Assembly: GCF_900101855.1 (NCBI RefSeq)
Contig: NZ_FMVC01000003.1
Span: 332,902 to 396,901 of the forward strand
Direction: 5' to 3'
Source of the DNA: Flavobacterium anhuiense
GTDB lineage: Bacteria; Bacteroidota; Bacteroidia; Flavobacteriales; Flavobacteriaceae
DNA: 64,000 bases
A model generated the notes under the pieces. That model was not told where the DNA came from. It saw only the letters and a list, made by a program, of their open reading frames with translations, and ran no database searches. Positions 34,190 through 45,385 of the stretch are shown here, piece by piece; position 1 is the stretch's first letter, and each line of letters begins with the position of its first letter. A program made the translations under genes and the position numbers.

Positions 34190-34212
34190 AAGTTTATTGC
34201 TTTTCGCTAATA

Positions 34213-36974
<2,762 letters not shown>

Positions 36975-37766
36975 ATGAAGAAATTCTTAAAATTAACCAG
37001 TATGCTATTAACCATGGCATTAGTGCTTACTTCTTGTGAAAAGGAACAAGAAGACATGAACGGTCTCCAAACCGCTAAAAAAGAGGCACAGCAAATCGCA
37101 AGTAAAGATACTCTTGGATCTAATTCGGCACTGGATGGCAACACGACAGCAAGAGGGACAGCCGGAGCAAGAACAATTACATTGCAAACCAATACCTTAT
37201 CTTGTCCTGGCGGTTTATGCACATCGTATGGTGTTTGGTCAACTGGCGTTTACACGGTTTGGTTCCAAATGAAATTTAATAACGGATTTTACTGGAGCCG
37301 AGGCGGAAAATGCGGATACGGAATCTTAATTGGTGACCAAAATACAGGTGGCGATGCTGCATGGGATGGAAATGGAGGAAGCGCCAGATTTATGTGGTAT
37401 TGTCCAAACGGATCAAACACAGCTAAAGGAAGCGGCGCTTATCTTCAGCCTTATGTATATTATAGAGACCAGCCAGGACAGTACGGAAATGATTTTGGAA
37501 AAAAATATTACATTCAAGAAGGCGTTACCTATAACTGCCAGATATCTGTGAAACTGAATACGGGTTCAAATACAGACGGATATGTAAAATATTATGTAAA
37601 TGGTACAGAAATTTTGAATGAAAAGATTCGTTGGGTAACTAATGATGCTAAGAGAAATGTTAATGCTGTAAGCTTCCACACTTTCCGTGGGGGAAGCCAA
37701 AGTTATTGGACTGCTCCTGTAACAAGCTCTATCTACTATCCAAGTGCATCTTGGGATGCTCTGTAG
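36975..37766 (+). CDS. Lipoprotein with polysaccharide lyase 14-like domain
   Basis: A 263-residue precursor with a lipoprotein signal ending LTSC (Cys21). Residues ~65-263 match the PL14-type jelly roll: YTVWFQMKFNNGFYWSRGGKCGYGI, SARFMWYCPNG, AYLQPYVYYRDQPGQYG, and the C-terminal VSFHTFRGGSQSYWTAP, the family hallmark FxTFxGG. Characterised PL14 members cleave alginate or glucuronan by beta-elimination. Substrate here is unproven; the GxLPGL segment of typical members reads GGKCGYG, so the specificity may differ. Transcribed alone, followed by two terminators. Confidence 0.7.
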   Translation: MKKFLKLTSMLLTMALVLTSCEKEQEDMNGLQTAKKEAQQIASKDTLGSNSALDGNTTARGTAGARTITLQTNTLSCPGGLCTSYGVWSTGVYTVWFQMKFNNGFYWSRGGKCGYGILIGDQNTGGDAAWDGNGGSARFMWYCPNGSNTAKGSGAYLQPYVYYRDQPGQYGNDFGKKYYIQEGVTYNCQISVKLNTGSNTDGYVKYYVNGTEILNEKIRWVTNDAKRNVNAVSFHTFRGGSQSYWTAPVTSSIYYPSASWDAL

Positions 37767-37809
37767 TGCATAAGCTTTAAAAAGAATTTGGACCGAAAAA
37801 ACAAAATAT

Positions 37810-37854
37810 ACAACTTCGATGTTTTTATCATTACCAATAAAACATCGGAGTTGT
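37810..37854 (+). terminator. Terminator of the PL14-like gene
   Basis: ACAACT-T-CGATGTTTT ... AAAACATCG-G-AGTTGT: a long stem with single mismatches, 44 bases after the stop. Confidence 0.6.
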
Positions 37855-37910
37855 TATTAATACAAAAATCAGACTGGCAAAGGATGCTAATTGAATTGAT
37901 TTTTAAAAAT

Positions 37911-37942
37911 AAATCCTGAACCAAATTATTGATTCAGGATTT
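37911..37942. terminator. Bidirectional terminator
   Basis: AAATCCTGAA and TTCAGGATTT (10-bp stem) are followed by TATTTTTTT on the plus strand and preceded by A-rich sequence. It separates two convergent genes. Confidence 0.7.
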
Positions 37943-37964
37943 TATTTTTTTAAGCAAATAGAAT

Positions 37965-38987
37965 CTATCTCCAACCCAATGCCGGAGCCACGTGTTCTAG
38001 TATAGAAGATAAAATGTGTACATTATAATCTACACCCAAAGTATTCGGAATGGTCAGCAGCAATGTATCTGCTTCCTGAATGGCTTCGTCTTGCGCCAAT
38101 TCTTCAATCAGTTTATCAGGTTCTGCGGTATAGCTTTTACCAAAAATTGCTCTTTTGTCTTGCTCTATATAACCAAAACTATCATTGCCTTTGGCTTGTC
38201 CGCCAAAATAATATTTGTCTTGATCGTTGACGAGTGCAAAAATCGAGCGACTGACAGAAACTCTCGCTTCACGCTGATGCCCAGCTTTTTTCCACGCTTC
38301 TTTGTATAATCTTATCTGCTCTGCCTGCTGAATATGGAATGGCTTTCCATTTTCGTCATATTTAAGCGTAGAACTCTGAAGATGCATGCCGTTCTCTGCT
38401 GCCCAAATAGCAGTTGCATTAGATGCCGCTCCCCACCAGATTCGTTCTCTTAATCCTTCAGAGTGTGGCTCTATGCGCAACAGGCCAGGCGGATTTGGAA
38501 ACATCGGGTACGGATTGGGTTCAGCAAATCCTTCTCCATTTAATTTATCCAAAAATTCCAAAGCTTTTTTACGCCCCATATCGGCATCAGTTTCACCTTC
38601 TTCGGGTTCATAACCAAAGTAACGCCATCCATCAATAACTTGTTCTGGTGATCCTCGGCTTATTCCAAGTTGTAAACGTCCTTCTGATATCAAATCGGCT
38701 GCTCCGGCATCTTCAACCATATACATCGGATTTTCGTATCGCATATCGATTACGCCCGTCCCAATTTCTATTTTGCTCGTTTTAGCTCCCACTGCCGAAA
38801 GCAACGGAAAAGGAGATGCTAACTGCTGTGCAAAATGATGCACACGAAAGTAAGCTCCATCTATTCCTATTTCTTCTGCAGCTACAGCTAAATCAATAGA
38901 TTGCAGCAAAGTATCTGCCGCTGTGCGAGTCTTGTATGATGGATGATTAGCCCAATGCCCAAATGATAAAAATCCTATTTTCTTCAT
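37965..38987 (-). CDS. LLM-class flavin-dependent oxidoreductase
   Basis: A 340-residue luciferase-like monooxygenase fold protein. It starts KKIGFLSFGHWANH, with AEEIGIDGAYFRVHHFA early and EIGTGVIDMRYENP then RLQLGISRGSPEQVIDGWRYFG, the FMN-binding strands of the family. A C-terminal TIPNTLGVDYNVHILSSILEHVAPALGW ends the barrel. Members oxidise diverse organic substrates with reduced FMN and oxygen. It is divergent from the aspT operon, with two related palindromic operators (39127-39184) in the shared upstream region. Those suggest control by a dimeric redox or drug-sensing repressor. Confidence 0.88.
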   Translation of the reverse strand: MKKIGFLSFGHWANHPSYKTRTAADTLLQSIDLAVAAEEIGIDGAYFRVHHFAQQLASPFPLLSAVGAKTSKIEIGTGVIDMRYENPMYMVEDAGAADLISEGRLQLGISRGSPEQVIDGWRYFGYEPEEGETDADMGRKKALEFLDKLNGEGFAEPNPYPMFPNPPGLLRIEPHSEGLRERIWWGAASNATAIWAAENGMHLQSSTLKYDENGKPFHIQQAEQIRLYKEAWKKAGHQREARVSVSRSIFALVNDQDKYYFGGQAKGNDSFGYIEQDKRAIFGKSYTAEPDKLIEELAQDEAIQEADTLLLTIPNTLGVDYNVHILSSILEHVAPALGWR

Positions 38988-39126
38988 AATGGCTTCTATT
39001 TTTTATTCTCTCAAATATACGCATCAGAAGCGAGTAATGCTATATTTTGCATGATAATTACGTTGCAGATAAAATCTTAAAAATTGACATGTATTTTCTA
39101 AAAAGCTCATCTTGATTATAAAAACA

Positions 39127-39184
39127 TGTTTCAAATTATAATTTGCAACCCAAGTTTTTTTGTTTCAAGTTATAACTTGAAACA
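39127..39184. promoter_or_regulatory. Two tandem 24-bp palindromic operator sites
   Basis: A perfect 24-bp palindrome occupies 39161-39184 (left half TGTTTCAAGTTA, right half its reverse complement). An imperfect copy is centred 34 bases upstream (39127-39150: TGTTTCAAATTA / TAATTTGCAACC). A third related site lies at 52386-52409. They sit between the divergent oxidoreductase and aspT genes, ~140 bases before the oxidoreductase start. The style resembles MarR/HxlR-type operators; the regulator is not in the window. Confidence 0.6.
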
Positions 39185-39226
39185 TCTCTAGCCCTAATTT
39201 TATGCAATTATTCTGACTTTCTGATC

Positions 39227-39234
39227 TAATTTTG
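39227..39234 (+). promoter_or_regulatory. TAnnTTTG -7 element upstream of aspT
   Basis: TAATTTTG fits the consensus, 101 bases before the aspT ATG and 43 bases after the palindrome pair. No ideal -33 TTG is present. The remainder of the 38988-39334 region shows no other element. Confidence 0.35.
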
Positions 39235-39334
39235 AAAGACATAAAATATCTGCCCTTAAAATCCCCTCGCCAATTTTTCTGCCTCCCTGCGATTTTCATA
39301 ATCAATTATTGACAATAACTAAAACAAATACTTT

Positions 39335-41029
39335 ATGGATTGGATTATTACTACATTAAAAGATTATCCCGAACTAGCCATTTTTCTCACCTTATCTTTA
39401 GGCTACTTTATAGGAAAATTTAAAATTGGAAGCTTTTCTTTAGGAACTGTAACTAGTGTTTTGCTTGTTGGAGTCTTAATCGGACAATTAGATATTGTGA
39501 TTTCTCCTAACGTAAAATCTGTATTTTTTCTGATGTTCCTTTTCGCTGTCGGATATAGCGTAGGACCACAATTCTTTGGAGGTCTAAAAAAAGACGGTTT
39601 GCCTCAAATGCTGTATGCTGCAGTAGTATGCGTTTTATGTCTAATTTGTCCTTATCTGGTAGGCAAAATTATGGGCTACGATATGGGACTGACCGCTGGT
39701 ATGCTTGCAGGTTCTCAAACCATATCTGCTGTTATTGGTGTGGCCTCAGATACCATAAATCAACTGAACATTCCTGCCGATCAAAAAGCGGCTTTAATTA
39801 ATAAAATTCCAGTTGCCTATGCAGTCACTTACATTTTTGGAACCGCTGGATCGGCTTGGCTGTTGGCTTCTATTGGTCCAAAATTATTAGGTGGCAACTT
39901 AGTAGAAAAAGCAAAAGAACTTGAAATTCAGCTGGGTGGTGATGCCATTGGCGATGATCCGAGTATTGCCTCTGCATATGATCGCGTAATATACAATGCC
40001 TATGAGATTGCTGCACATTCTTATGCTTGTAATAAAACCGTTTTAGATGTTGAAAATGAGTTAGAAAGCAAAGGAAGACGCTTATTTATACAGCGAATCA
40101 GAAGAGGAAAAGAAATCATAGATGCTACTCCAGAATTTGTAATTCAAGAAAATGATGTAGTTGCCTTGGGCGGAAGAAGAGAATATATGATGAATTATGT
40201 GGCTGCAAATGAGAAAGAAGTTCTGGATATCGAACTTCTTAATTTTCCAGTAGAAGTTTTAAGTGTCTTAATTGTAAAAAAAGAAGTAATAGGCAAAACT
40301 CTTGCAGACTTGCGTCACGTAAAATACATGCATGGAGTTGTCATCAGATCATTAAAACGATCTGGAATCCAGATGCCTATATTGCCCAATACCGTGATGC
40401 AGAAAGGAGATATGATAGAATTAGTAGGCATCAAACGAGATGTAGATCAAGTTGCCACTCATATTGGTTATCCAGATCGTCCAACAAACTCAACAGATAT
40501 GGCTTTTGTGGGTTTAGGAATAGTTCTAGGCGGATTACTAGGTGCATTGACCGTCAAAATTGGTGGAGTGCCAATAAGTCTAAGTACAAGCGGAGGTGCT
40601 TTAATATCTGGACTTTTCTTCGGATGGTTAAGAGGTCAGCATCCAACTTTTGGGCGAATTCCAGAACCTGCTTTGTGGATTATGAATAATGTTGGATTAA
40701 ACATTTTTATAGCCGTAGTGGGTATTACAGCAGGACCAAGTTTTATCGTGGGATTTCAAGAAGCTGGCTGGGGACTTTTCATCGCGGGCGCGGCGGCAAC
40801 ATCAATTCCGTTAATTCTTGGACTTCTTATCGGACGATATATTTTCAAATTCCACCCTATTATAAACTTAGGATGCGCCGCTGGTGCAAGAACTACTACA
40901 GCCGCCCTCGGAGCTTTGCAAGATGCCGTAAAAAGCAAAACACCTGCTTTAGGATATACCGTAACCTACGCCGTCGGTAATACGCTGCTCATTATATGGG
41001 GCGTCGTCATCATTTTAATCATGAGTTAA
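39335..41029 (+). CDS. aspT: Aspartate:alanine antiporter AspT
   Basis: A 564-residue AAE-family transporter. About five membrane spans lie before residue 185, then a cytosolic region (~195-380) with two TrkA_C-like (RCK_C) domains ([43 protein letters not shown]), then about five to six spans ([37 protein letters not shown] and a terminal [18 protein letters not shown]). AspT swaps external aspartate for internal alanine. With the intracellular decarboxylation by AspD this consumes a proton and generates proton-motive force. The aspD gene starts 36 bases downstream. Confidence 0.92.
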   Translation: MDWIITTLKDYPELAIFLTLSLGYFIGKFKIGSFSLGTVTSVLLVGVLIGQLDIVISPNVKSVFFLMFLFAVGYSVGPQFFGGLKKDGLPQMLYAAVVCVLCLICPYLVGKIMGYDMGLTAGMLAGSQTISAVIGVASDTINQLNIPADQKAALINKIPVAYAVTYIFGTAGSAWLLASIGPKLLGGNLVEKAKELEIQLGGDAIGDDPSIASAYDRVIYNAYEIAAHSYACNKTVLDVENELESKGRRLFIQRIRRGKEIIDATPEFVIQENDVVALGGRREYMMNYVAANEKEVLDIELLNFPVEVLSVLIVKKEVIGKTLADLRHVKYMHGVVIRSLKRSGIQMPILPNTVMQKGDMIELVGIKRDVDQVATHIGYPDRPTNSTDMAFVGLGIVLGGLLGALTVKIGGVPISLSTSGGALISGLFFGWLRGQHPTFGRIPEPALWIMNNVGLNIFIAVVGITAGPSFIVGFQEAGWGLFIAGAAATSIPLILGLLIGRYIFKFHPIINLGCAAGARTTTAALGALQDAVKSKTPALGYTVTYAVGNTLLIIWGVVIILIMS

Positions 41030-41064
41030 TCAAATTTTATATAATCTCTAAAACAATTTAAATC

Positions 41065-42711
41065 ATGGCAATTGATATTTCAAAAATAAAAACATCTCGA
41101 GAGGTCGAGAAAACACTTCAAACCCTAAGTCCGTTTGAAATCAAAAATGAATTAATCCATCTGGCAGAAGAAAGCGCCCTTAAATCGACAGCGATAACCC
41201 TTAATGCCGGAAGAGGAAACCCAAACTGGATTGCTACAGTTCCGAGAGAAGCTTTTTTCCTTTTCGGACAATTTGCACTAGAAGAATGTCGCAATGTTAT
41301 GGAAGAACAAGGCATTTTGGCTGGTATTGTGCAGAACAAAAACGGTGTGGCTTCACGTTTTGAAACGTTTTTGGCTAAACACAAAGATACTCCTGCTGCA
41401 TCACTTTTAGAAAAAACATACCATTATGGTGTCGAAAAACATGATTTTGACGGCGATGCATGGATCCGTGAATGGATAGAAGCCGTAATCGGATTTAACT
41501 ATCCTGTTCCTGACCGTATGCTAAGTCAAATAGAAGTCATTGTAAACGACTATTTAGTACAGGAAATGTGCGGTACAGGAAACGACAAAGGCAAATATGA
41601 TGTTTTTGCTGTTGAAGGAGGAACTGCAGCCATGTGCTATATTTTTGATTCCTTAATGCAAAACCATCTCACCGAACGTGGTGATAAAATAGCGCTGCTT
41701 ACTCCTACTTTTACGCCTTATATTGAAATTCCGGAATTAGATCGATACAAATTTGATGTAGTTTACGTACAAGCTAGCGGAGTTGGCGAAAACGGATTCC
41801 ATACTTGGCAATATCCAAATTCTGAATTAGACAAACTGAAAGATCCAGCAGTCAAAGTGGCTTTTGTAGTAAATCCGAGCAATCCGCCGTCTTCTGCAAT
41901 GAGCACCGAAACATTAAATTATATTGCCGATATTGTAAAAAATGATAATCCGGAATTGATGGTTATTACCGATGACGTTTATGGAACATTCGTTAATAAT
42001 TTCAGATCCTTAATGGCTATTATTCCTCATAATACGATTACGGTTTATTCATATTCAAAATACTTCGGATGTACAGGCTGGAGACTTGGAACCATAGCCA
42101 TTCATGAGGACAATATATTCGACAAAAAAATTGCCAATTTAAGTCCTGCTCTCAAAAAAGAATTGCATGACCGCTATTCCAGCTTAACATTAGAACCGGA
42201 AAAAATCAAGTTTATTGATCGACTGGTTGCCGATAGCCGACAAGTGGCTTTAAACCACACTGCCGGACTATCTTTACCTCAGCAATTTCAGATGATGCTT
42301 TTCTCAGCATTTTGTTTACTAGATACTCAAGATGTTTATAAAACCCTTACACAATCTATCATTCACAAACGTCTTAATTTATTATGGGAAGGACTAGAAG
42401 TGCCAATTCTAGAAGACCCAATGCGAGCAGGATATTATTCTGAAATTGATGTTATGGTGGCTGCCAAACATTTTTATGGAGATGATTTTGCCAATTGGCT
42501 AAAAACCAATTTCGAACCTGTTGATGTATTGTTTCGTTTAGCCGAAAAAACAGCCATTGTACTTTTAAATGGTGGCGGTTTTGCCGGTCCAGAATGGAGT
42601 ATCAGGGTTTCTCTTGCCAATCTTCCAACTGATAGTTATCTGATTCTTGGAAAAAATATCCGTAAAATTTTATTGGAATATGTAACCAGCTGGGAAAACT
42701 CAAAAAAATAA
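41065..42711 (+). CDS. aspD: Aspartate 4-decarboxylase (bifunctional aspartate aminotransferase)
   Basis: A 548-residue fold-type I PLP enzyme of the length typical of aspartate 4-decarboxylases (longer than ordinary aminotransferases). The PLP lysine lies in VYSYSKYFGCTGWRLG. VEGGTAAMCYIFDSL and VNPSNPPSSAMS are cofactor/substrate segments, and VITDDVYGTF carries the pyridine-binding Asp and the Tyr. It converts L-aspartate to L-alanine and CO2 in the cytoplasm, with a side transaminase activity. The genes on both sides supply transport and the asparagine-derived substrate. Confidence 0.93.
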   Translation: MAIDISKIKTSREVEKTLQTLSPFEIKNELIHLAEESALKSTAITLNAGRGNPNWIATVPREAFFLFGQFALEECRNVMEEQGILAGIVQNKNGVASRFETFLAKHKDTPAASLLEKTYHYGVEKHDFDGDAWIREWIEAVIGFNYPVPDRMLSQIEVIVNDYLVQEMCGTGNDKGKYDVFAVEGGTAAMCYIFDSLMQNHLTERGDKIALLTPTFTPYIEIPELDRYKFDVVYVQASGVGENGFHTWQYPNSELDKLKDPAVKVAFVVNPSNPPSSAMSTETLNYIADIVKNDNPELMVITDDVYGTFVNNFRSLMAIIPHNTITVYSYSKYFGCTGWRLGTIAIHEDNIFDKKIANLSPALKKELHDRYSSLTLEPEKIKFIDRLVADSRQVALNHTAGLSLPQQFQMMLFSAFCLLDTQDVYKTLTQSIIHKRLNLLWEGLEVPILEDPMRAGYYSEIDVMVAAKHFYGDDFANWLKTNFEPVDVLFRLAEKTAIVLLNGGGFAGPEWSIRVSLANLPTDSYLILGKNIRKILLEYVTSWENSKK

Positions 42712-42740
42712 TGGAATTCTAAAATATAAACATTTGATCT

Positions 42741-43790
42741 ATGAAAAATCTATTTACTTTATTATTATCCGTTTTATTAGTAACAGGTATTTATGCTCAA
42801 AAATTACCTCGAATTAAAATACTAGCAACTGGAGGAACAATTGCAGGCCAAGGCGCATCTGCAGATCGTTCTGCTTATACCGCGGGACAATTACCGATAA
42901 AAGATTTAATCGCAGCAGTTCCAGGAATTGACAAAGTTGCAGAGATTTCAGGAGAACAGATCTCAAATGTAGGAAGTCAGGACATGACTGTAGACATTTG
43001 GATTAAACTGAATAAAAGAATAAATGAGATTTATAAAAATAATGAAGCTGACGGAATTGTAATCACGCACGGAACAGATACTCAGGAAGAAACTGCTTAT
43101 TTTTTATCACTGACAGTACGATATGACAAACCTGTAATTATTACAGGTTCTATGCGTCCAGCAACAGCCATCAGCGCAGACGGGCCAAAGAATTTGTACG
43201 ATGCAGTAACTCTCGCAGCCTCAAAACAAGCGGCACACAGTGGCGTTTTATTGGTATTTAACGAATACATTTTTACAGGAAGAAGTGCCGTAAAAACCAG
43301 TACGACGCACTTAAACGCGTTTACAGCGCCAAACAATGGTCCAATCGGGCAGGTTTATGACGGTAAAGTCATTCTTTATGAAACTCCGGTAAGAAAAGCC
43401 AATAAAAATACCCCGTTTGATATTACAGGTTTAACAACTTTACCTGAAGTCGCGATTGTCGAATTATATGCCGATGCGCCTGCAACGGCAATTAATGCTT
43501 ATGTAGCATCTGGAGTAAAAGGAATTGTAACTGGCGGTTTGGGTAACGGAAATCTAAATAAGGTAAATTCAGATGCTGCAGCTAGCGCTGTTAAAAAAGG
43601 GATTGCGGTTGCAAGGGCCTCCAGAGTACCGTCTGGAAGAGTTACTTTATTTGACGAAACCGATGACCAAAAGCTTGGAACAATTGTCACCGATGATTTG
43701 ATTCCGCAGAAAGCACGAATTTTACTAATGTTGGGCCTTACACAAACAAGCGATAGCAAAAAACTGCAGGAGTATTTCTTTGAGTATTAA
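42741..43790 (+). CDS. ansB: Type II (exported) L-asparaginase
   Basis: A 349-residue precursor with a signal peptide (~1-20, ending GIYAQ). Catalytic motif 1 is KILATGGTIAGQG with the nucleophilic Thr. Motif 2 is IVITHGTDTQEETAYFL with Thr-Asp. ITGSMRPATAISADGPKNLYDA and IVTGGLGNGNLN are conserved. It hydrolyses asparagine to aspartate and ammonia in the periplasm. The products feed AspT/AspD encoded upstream in the same operon (gaps 36, 29 and 17 bases across the four genes). Confidence 0.93.
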   Translation: MKNLFTLLLSVLLVTGIYAQKLPRIKILATGGTIAGQGASADRSAYTAGQLPIKDLIAAVPGIDKVAEISGEQISNVGSQDMTVDIWIKLNKRINEIYKNNEADGIVITHGTDTQEETAYFLSLTVRYDKPVIITGSMRPATAISADGPKNLYDAVTLAASKQAAHSGVLLVFNEYIFTGRSAVKTSTTHLNAFTAPNNGPIGQVYDGKVILYETPVRKANKNTPFDITGLTTLPEVAIVELYADAPATAINAYVASGVKGIVTGGLGNGNLNKVNSDAAASAVKKGIAVARASRVPSGRVTLFDETDDQKLGTIVTDDLIPQKARILLMLGLTQTSDSKKLQEYFFEY

Positions 43791-43807
43791 ACTTGAAATT
43801 GTAAATT

Positions 43808-45001
43808 ATGCGTGTCTTAACTTCAATAATTTTGGGCGTTTTTTGGGCTTCAAGTGTTTACGCACAGCAAGAAAAACAGACTGATACGGTCCTAAATCAT
43901 AAAACACCACTAATAAAAGCAACAAAAGTTGATTTGCTCAATAATGTTGATTTAATTTTCAATACACAAGTAGGGTTCAACACCTATTTTGATGACGGAA
44001 ATTACACTGGCAGTAAATTTGAAGTAAATCAGTTTAGATTGGAAATAAAAGGAAAAGTGTATAAGGACAAAGTTTTTTTTAGGTTTCGAGACCGATATAC
44101 TAAAGAAACTGAACCGCAATCTACCGATAACATCAGTAGTTCTACTGACTTGGCATTTATTGGTTATAATATATCCAACAGAACAAGTATTGCAATTGGA
44201 AAAATGACGGCTAACTGGGGTGGTTATGAGTTTGATATGAACCCTATTGACATCTATCAATACAATGACATTGTAGATAATTCGGATAACTTTCTGACAG
44301 GAGTTCAGGTAAACTGGAAATTGAATGCCAACCATGTCTTTTCGGGGCAGATCTTAAATTCAAGAACCAAAACTTTTTCTGAACTCTATCAAAATGTGCC
44401 AGATGTAGAAGAAGCAAAATTTCCTGCAGCTTACGTTGGAAACTGGAACGGAAGTTTTTTAGGCGGAAAATTCAAAACGATATACAGTTTCAGTATTTTT
44501 CAGGAAGCAACAAAAAATGGCCGACCTGTAAATATGTACTATACGGCATTAGGAAATCAATTTAGAAGCAAAAAATGGCTTTTTCAATACGATTTCAAAT
44601 GGAGCAGCGAAGATCTAGACCGAACAGGAGTTGTTAGTACTATTATTCCAGATACTGTTTTAGATCATGCCGCAGAAAACGTGTATTATGTAGAACATTG
44701 GCTTAGAACGGTATATTCTCTGAATGAACAATGGAAACTTACGGTTATCGGGATGACAAGTAAAGCCTCGTGGAAAGAGATTCCTGATCCGACTGTAAGC
44801 TCGAACCGAATTCGTACTGCATACGGCATTATTCCAACAGTAGAATTTTATCCGATCAAAAACTTCAACTTAAAGTTTTTTGCCACATATGTGCAACGAT
44901 TCTACAATTATAGCGATTATGCTAAAACAGATTTGGGACAATCGAATATCACAAGCGGAAGAATTATGCTTGGTATAATTTCTCCTTTGGTAGTATTGTA
45001 A
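43808..45001 (+). CDS. Outer-membrane porin of the phosphate-selective O/P type
   Basis: A 397-residue precursor with a signal peptide ending VYAQQ. The mature part alternates amphipathic beta-strands (NTQVGFNTYFDDGNYTGSKFEVNQFRLEIKGKVY; TSIAIGKMTANWGGYEFDM; FNLKFFATYVQRFYNYSDYAK) and ends in a C-terminal LGIISPLVVL strand, as in porin O/P family barrels. As last gene of the asp operon it probably admits asparagine or aspartate to the periplasm, although specificity cannot be read from sequence. A long hairpin terminator follows. Confidence 0.8.
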   Translation: MRVLTSIILGVFWASSVYAQQEKQTDTVLNHKTPLIKATKVDLLNNVDLIFNTQVGFNTYFDDGNYTGSKFEVNQFRLEIKGKVYKDKVFFRFRDRYTKETEPQSTDNISSSTDLAFIGYNISNRTSIAIGKMTANWGGYEFDMNPIDIYQYNDIVDNSDNFLTGVQVNWKLNANHVFSGQILNSRTKTFSELYQNVPDVEEAKFPAAYVGNWNGSFLGGKFKTIYSFSIFQEATKNGRPVNMYYTALGNQFRSKKWLFQYDFKWSSEDLDRTGVVSTIIPDTVLDHAAENVYYVEHWLRTVYSLNEQWKLTVIGMTSKASWKEIPDPTVSSNRIRTAYGIIPTVEFYPIKNFNLKFFATYVQRFYNYSDYAKTDLGQSNITSGRIMLGIISPLVVL

Positions 45002-45026
45002 TAATTTAAGCAACTACCTCAATTAA

Positions 45027-45072
45027 GAAGCTGAAGCAAATCGTAAAATGCGATTTATTCCAGCTTTTTTTA
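45027..45072 (+). terminator. Terminator of the asparagine/aspartate operon
   Basis: Outer stem AAGCTG / CAGCTT and inner stem AAATCG / CGATTT, then TTTTTTTATTT, 26 bases after the porin stop. Confidence 0.65.
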
Positions 45073-45074
45073 TT

Positions 45075-45235
45075 TGTTCTCTCGCAGATATGGCAGATTG
45101 AGCAGATTTAAAAATTATTAATAATTCAAAACTCTCGAAGTTGAGCTTTTTTTTATGAGTTGCCTCCAACTTGAGCTGGAGCCAATTCAAATTATACCAT
45201 ATCATTAGTATCCCCGTGGTTGAAACCCACGGGCT
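45075..45235. repeat. Cluster of dispersed intergenic repeat sequences
   Basis: Holds GCAGATATGGCAGATTGAGC, a sequence type scattered in flavobacterial intergenic regions. CTCCA...TGGAG follows, then a 7-bp stem CCCGTGG-TTGAAAC-CCACGGG near 45213-45233. No ORF here has coding character. Confidence 0.4.
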
Positions 45236-45266
45236 ATGTTTGAATGCATGCGTAACGATTAGGCAA

Positions 45267-45385
45267 AACTCATAACTCATAACTCATAACTCATAACTCA
45301 TAACTCATAACTCATAACTCATAACTCATAACTCATAACTCATAACTCATAATTCATAATTCATAATTCATAACTCATAATTCAT
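45267..45385. repeat. Heptanucleotide tandem array, 17 units
   Basis: Twelve exact AACTCAT units (45267-45350) are followed by units mixing AATTCAT and AACTCAT up to 45385, then a degenerate AACTCTT. The last unit contains the TGA stop (minus strand) of the ABC permease gene, so the array grows directly out of the coding end. Not CRISPR: no spacers. Confidence 0.95.

Noticed and set aside
45023..45280. 85-codon minus-strand frame ahead of the heptamer array
   Set aside because: Built from repeat fragments and a terminator; starts in the heptamer array and has no coding signature.
45267..45385. CRISPR array
   Set aside because: Contiguous heptamers with no unique spacers and no cas genes in the window.
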